Below are positions 63,191 through 64,000 of a stretch of 64,000 bases of DNA, piece after piece. Numbering within the stretch: position 1 is the stretch's first letter; each line of letters starts with the position of its first letter. The position numbers were made by a program, and so were the translations under genes. The notes under the pieces are model-generated. The model was not told where the DNA came from. It was given only the letters and a program-made list of their open reading frames with translations, and searched no databases. Source of the DNA: Chloroflexota bacterium (GTDB lineage: Bacteria > Chloroflexota > Anaerolineae > Anaerolineales > Anaerolineaceae). The stretch is from positions 31,336 to 95,335 of the forward strand of contig JAKQJC010000046.1 of NCBI GenBank assembly GCA_029561345.1, given 5' to 3'.

Positions 63191-64000
63191 ATGCGTTTCC
63201 TGGATAATATCAGGGTGGGGATTAAATTGGGCGCGGGTTTTTTCCTGATTGTGTTGATTCTGGTCGGTGTGGCTGCATTCAGTTACACCAGCCTGACATC
63301 GATGGCTGCAACAACCAATGATATCTACAACAATCGGCTTTTGCCCAGCCAGCTTTTGGGCGAAGTGGATATGTATTTCTTTAAATTCCGCGGTGATGTG
63401 TACCGCTATTACATGTTCACAGGCGAAGAAGACCGCGCATCCATCCGCCAGGCTTTGAATGATTCGTCCTCAAAGGTGGTCACCTTGATGAATGAATATT
63501 TAAAGTATCCAGGTTTGAGCGCGGATGAAGAAGCATTGATTAAAAGCTTTATGCCTGCCTGGAATGAATATCTGGCTGCGGTGGATGAAATTCTGGGCTG
63601 GATGGATGTCAACGATGTGGCCAGCGTGGGTGAATCGATTTCTACTACCGGCCGTGGGACGGTTGCCAGAGGCGCGGCGCAAAAAATTCTGGATGATTTG
63701 ATTAAAAATAACAAAACCAGAGCGGATGAGGATAACAAGGCCAGCCAGAAACAGGCCAGCGACACCATCTCCTTGCTGCTCATTTCTGTTGTGGCTGGAG
63801 TGGTCATCAGCGCCGTGTTGGGGATTGTTTTGACGACCAACATCACCGGCGCCCTGGGGACGATGACGGGAATGCTGAACAACCTGAAGGACGGCAACCT
63901 GAACCGCGGGATGGATCAGCGCAAACGGGATGGGATGAAAACCCGCAAGGATGAGCTGGGAGAAGCCGCCCGGGCGCTGAACGGGACGGAAATCTACATG
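63191..64000 (+). CDS. Methyl-accepting chemotaxis protein, N-terminal part (cut by window end)
   Basis: The frame from ATG 63191 is open to the last base (270 codons). Visible: a first membrane helix (IKLGAGFFLIVLILVGVAAF), a four-helix-bundle sensor domain (residues about 33-190, with LLPSQLLGEVDMYFFKFRGDVYRYYMFTG), a second helix (ISLLLISVVAGVVISAVLGIVL) and the start of a HAMP linker (TNITGALGTMTGMLNNLKDGNL). This is the 4HB_MCP sensor layout; the signalling domain, kinase or receptor, lies outside, so a sensor kinase is also possible. The start is set by GGAGGCTGCC. Confidence 0.85.
   Translation, partial: MRFLDNIRVGIKLGAGFFLIVLILVGVAAFSYTSLTSMAATTNDIYNNRLLPSQLLGEVDMYFFKFRGDVYRYYMFTGEEDRASIRQALNDSSSKVVTLMNEYLKYPGLSADEEALIKSFMPAWNEYLAAVDEILGWMDVNDVASVGESISTTGRGTVARGAAQKILDDLIKNNKTRADEDNKASQKQASDTISLLLISVVAGVVISAVLGIVLTTNITGALGTMTGMLNNLKDGNLNRGMDQRKRDGMKTRKDELGEAARALNGTEIYM

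Overview
The window reads as a chromosomal segment of a GC-rich, probably monoderm bacterium, most likely a member of the Chloroflexi (Anaerolineae-like). This is an inference from the gene mix: tryptophan control by a T-box, TrpB2, a Gram-positive-style TrpRS, sugar ABC transporters with lipoprotein binding proteins, many hybrid histidine kinases, and some promoters placed almost on the start codon. No sequence search could be run. No insertion sequence, phage module or CRISPR array is visible.

Layout. 1-4995: a coupled unit of an unknown partial gene and two proteins built from PEBP (YbhB/YbcL) domains, then psuG. 5158-9934: small proteins, an SLC13-type permease, and a tandem flavodoxin-like reductase with its PadR regulator. 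10102-14086: an aspartate-family operon (cystathionine gamma-synthase, aspartate kinase, aspartate-semialdehyde dehydrogenase). It is preceded by what looks like a complete ribosome-mediated attenuator with a methionine-rich leader peptide. 14117-15067: prolyl aminopeptidase. 15124-29971: a twelve-gene, tightly packed minus-strand operon for a surface glycan. It has rfbF-rfbG-rfbH for CDP-4-keto-3,6-dideoxyhexose, a thiamine-diphosphate enzyme, an epimerase/reductase, two methyltransferases, one GT2 and three GT39-like membrane glycosyltransferases, and a flippase-like protein. Together these suggest a branched-chain dideoxysugar of the yersiniose type.

30057-39067: a solute-binding-like protein, RNase HI, two very large two-component proteins, and a membrane protein whose promoter contains a perfect 16-bp palindrome. 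39169-46186: a KefB-like antiporter, an ABC-2 exporter and an MFS transporter. 46347-49639: tRNA-Ser(GGA), then a T-box leader with a Trp (TGG) specifier driving trpS (with a degenerate KMSKS loop) and trpB2. 50001-53736: a DsrE-like protein, a hybrid kinase, and a convergent regulator with a decayed ATPase domain. 53871-59385: a sugar ABC transporter lacking its ATPase, an APH-fold kinase and a DegT-type aminotransferase-like protein. 59422-64000: a secreted seven-bladed propeller protein, a lipoprotein, a small STAS-like protein, and the start of a chemotaxis receptor that runs off the window.

The strongest regulatory finding is the Met-codon attenuator at 10141-10308: promoter, leader peptide, antiterminator and terminator all fit together. 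The strongest domain-level oddities are the triple PEBP protein, the PEBP protein carrying a LexA/S24-like domain with a substituted catalytic lysine, and the TrpRS with an altered KMSKS loop.
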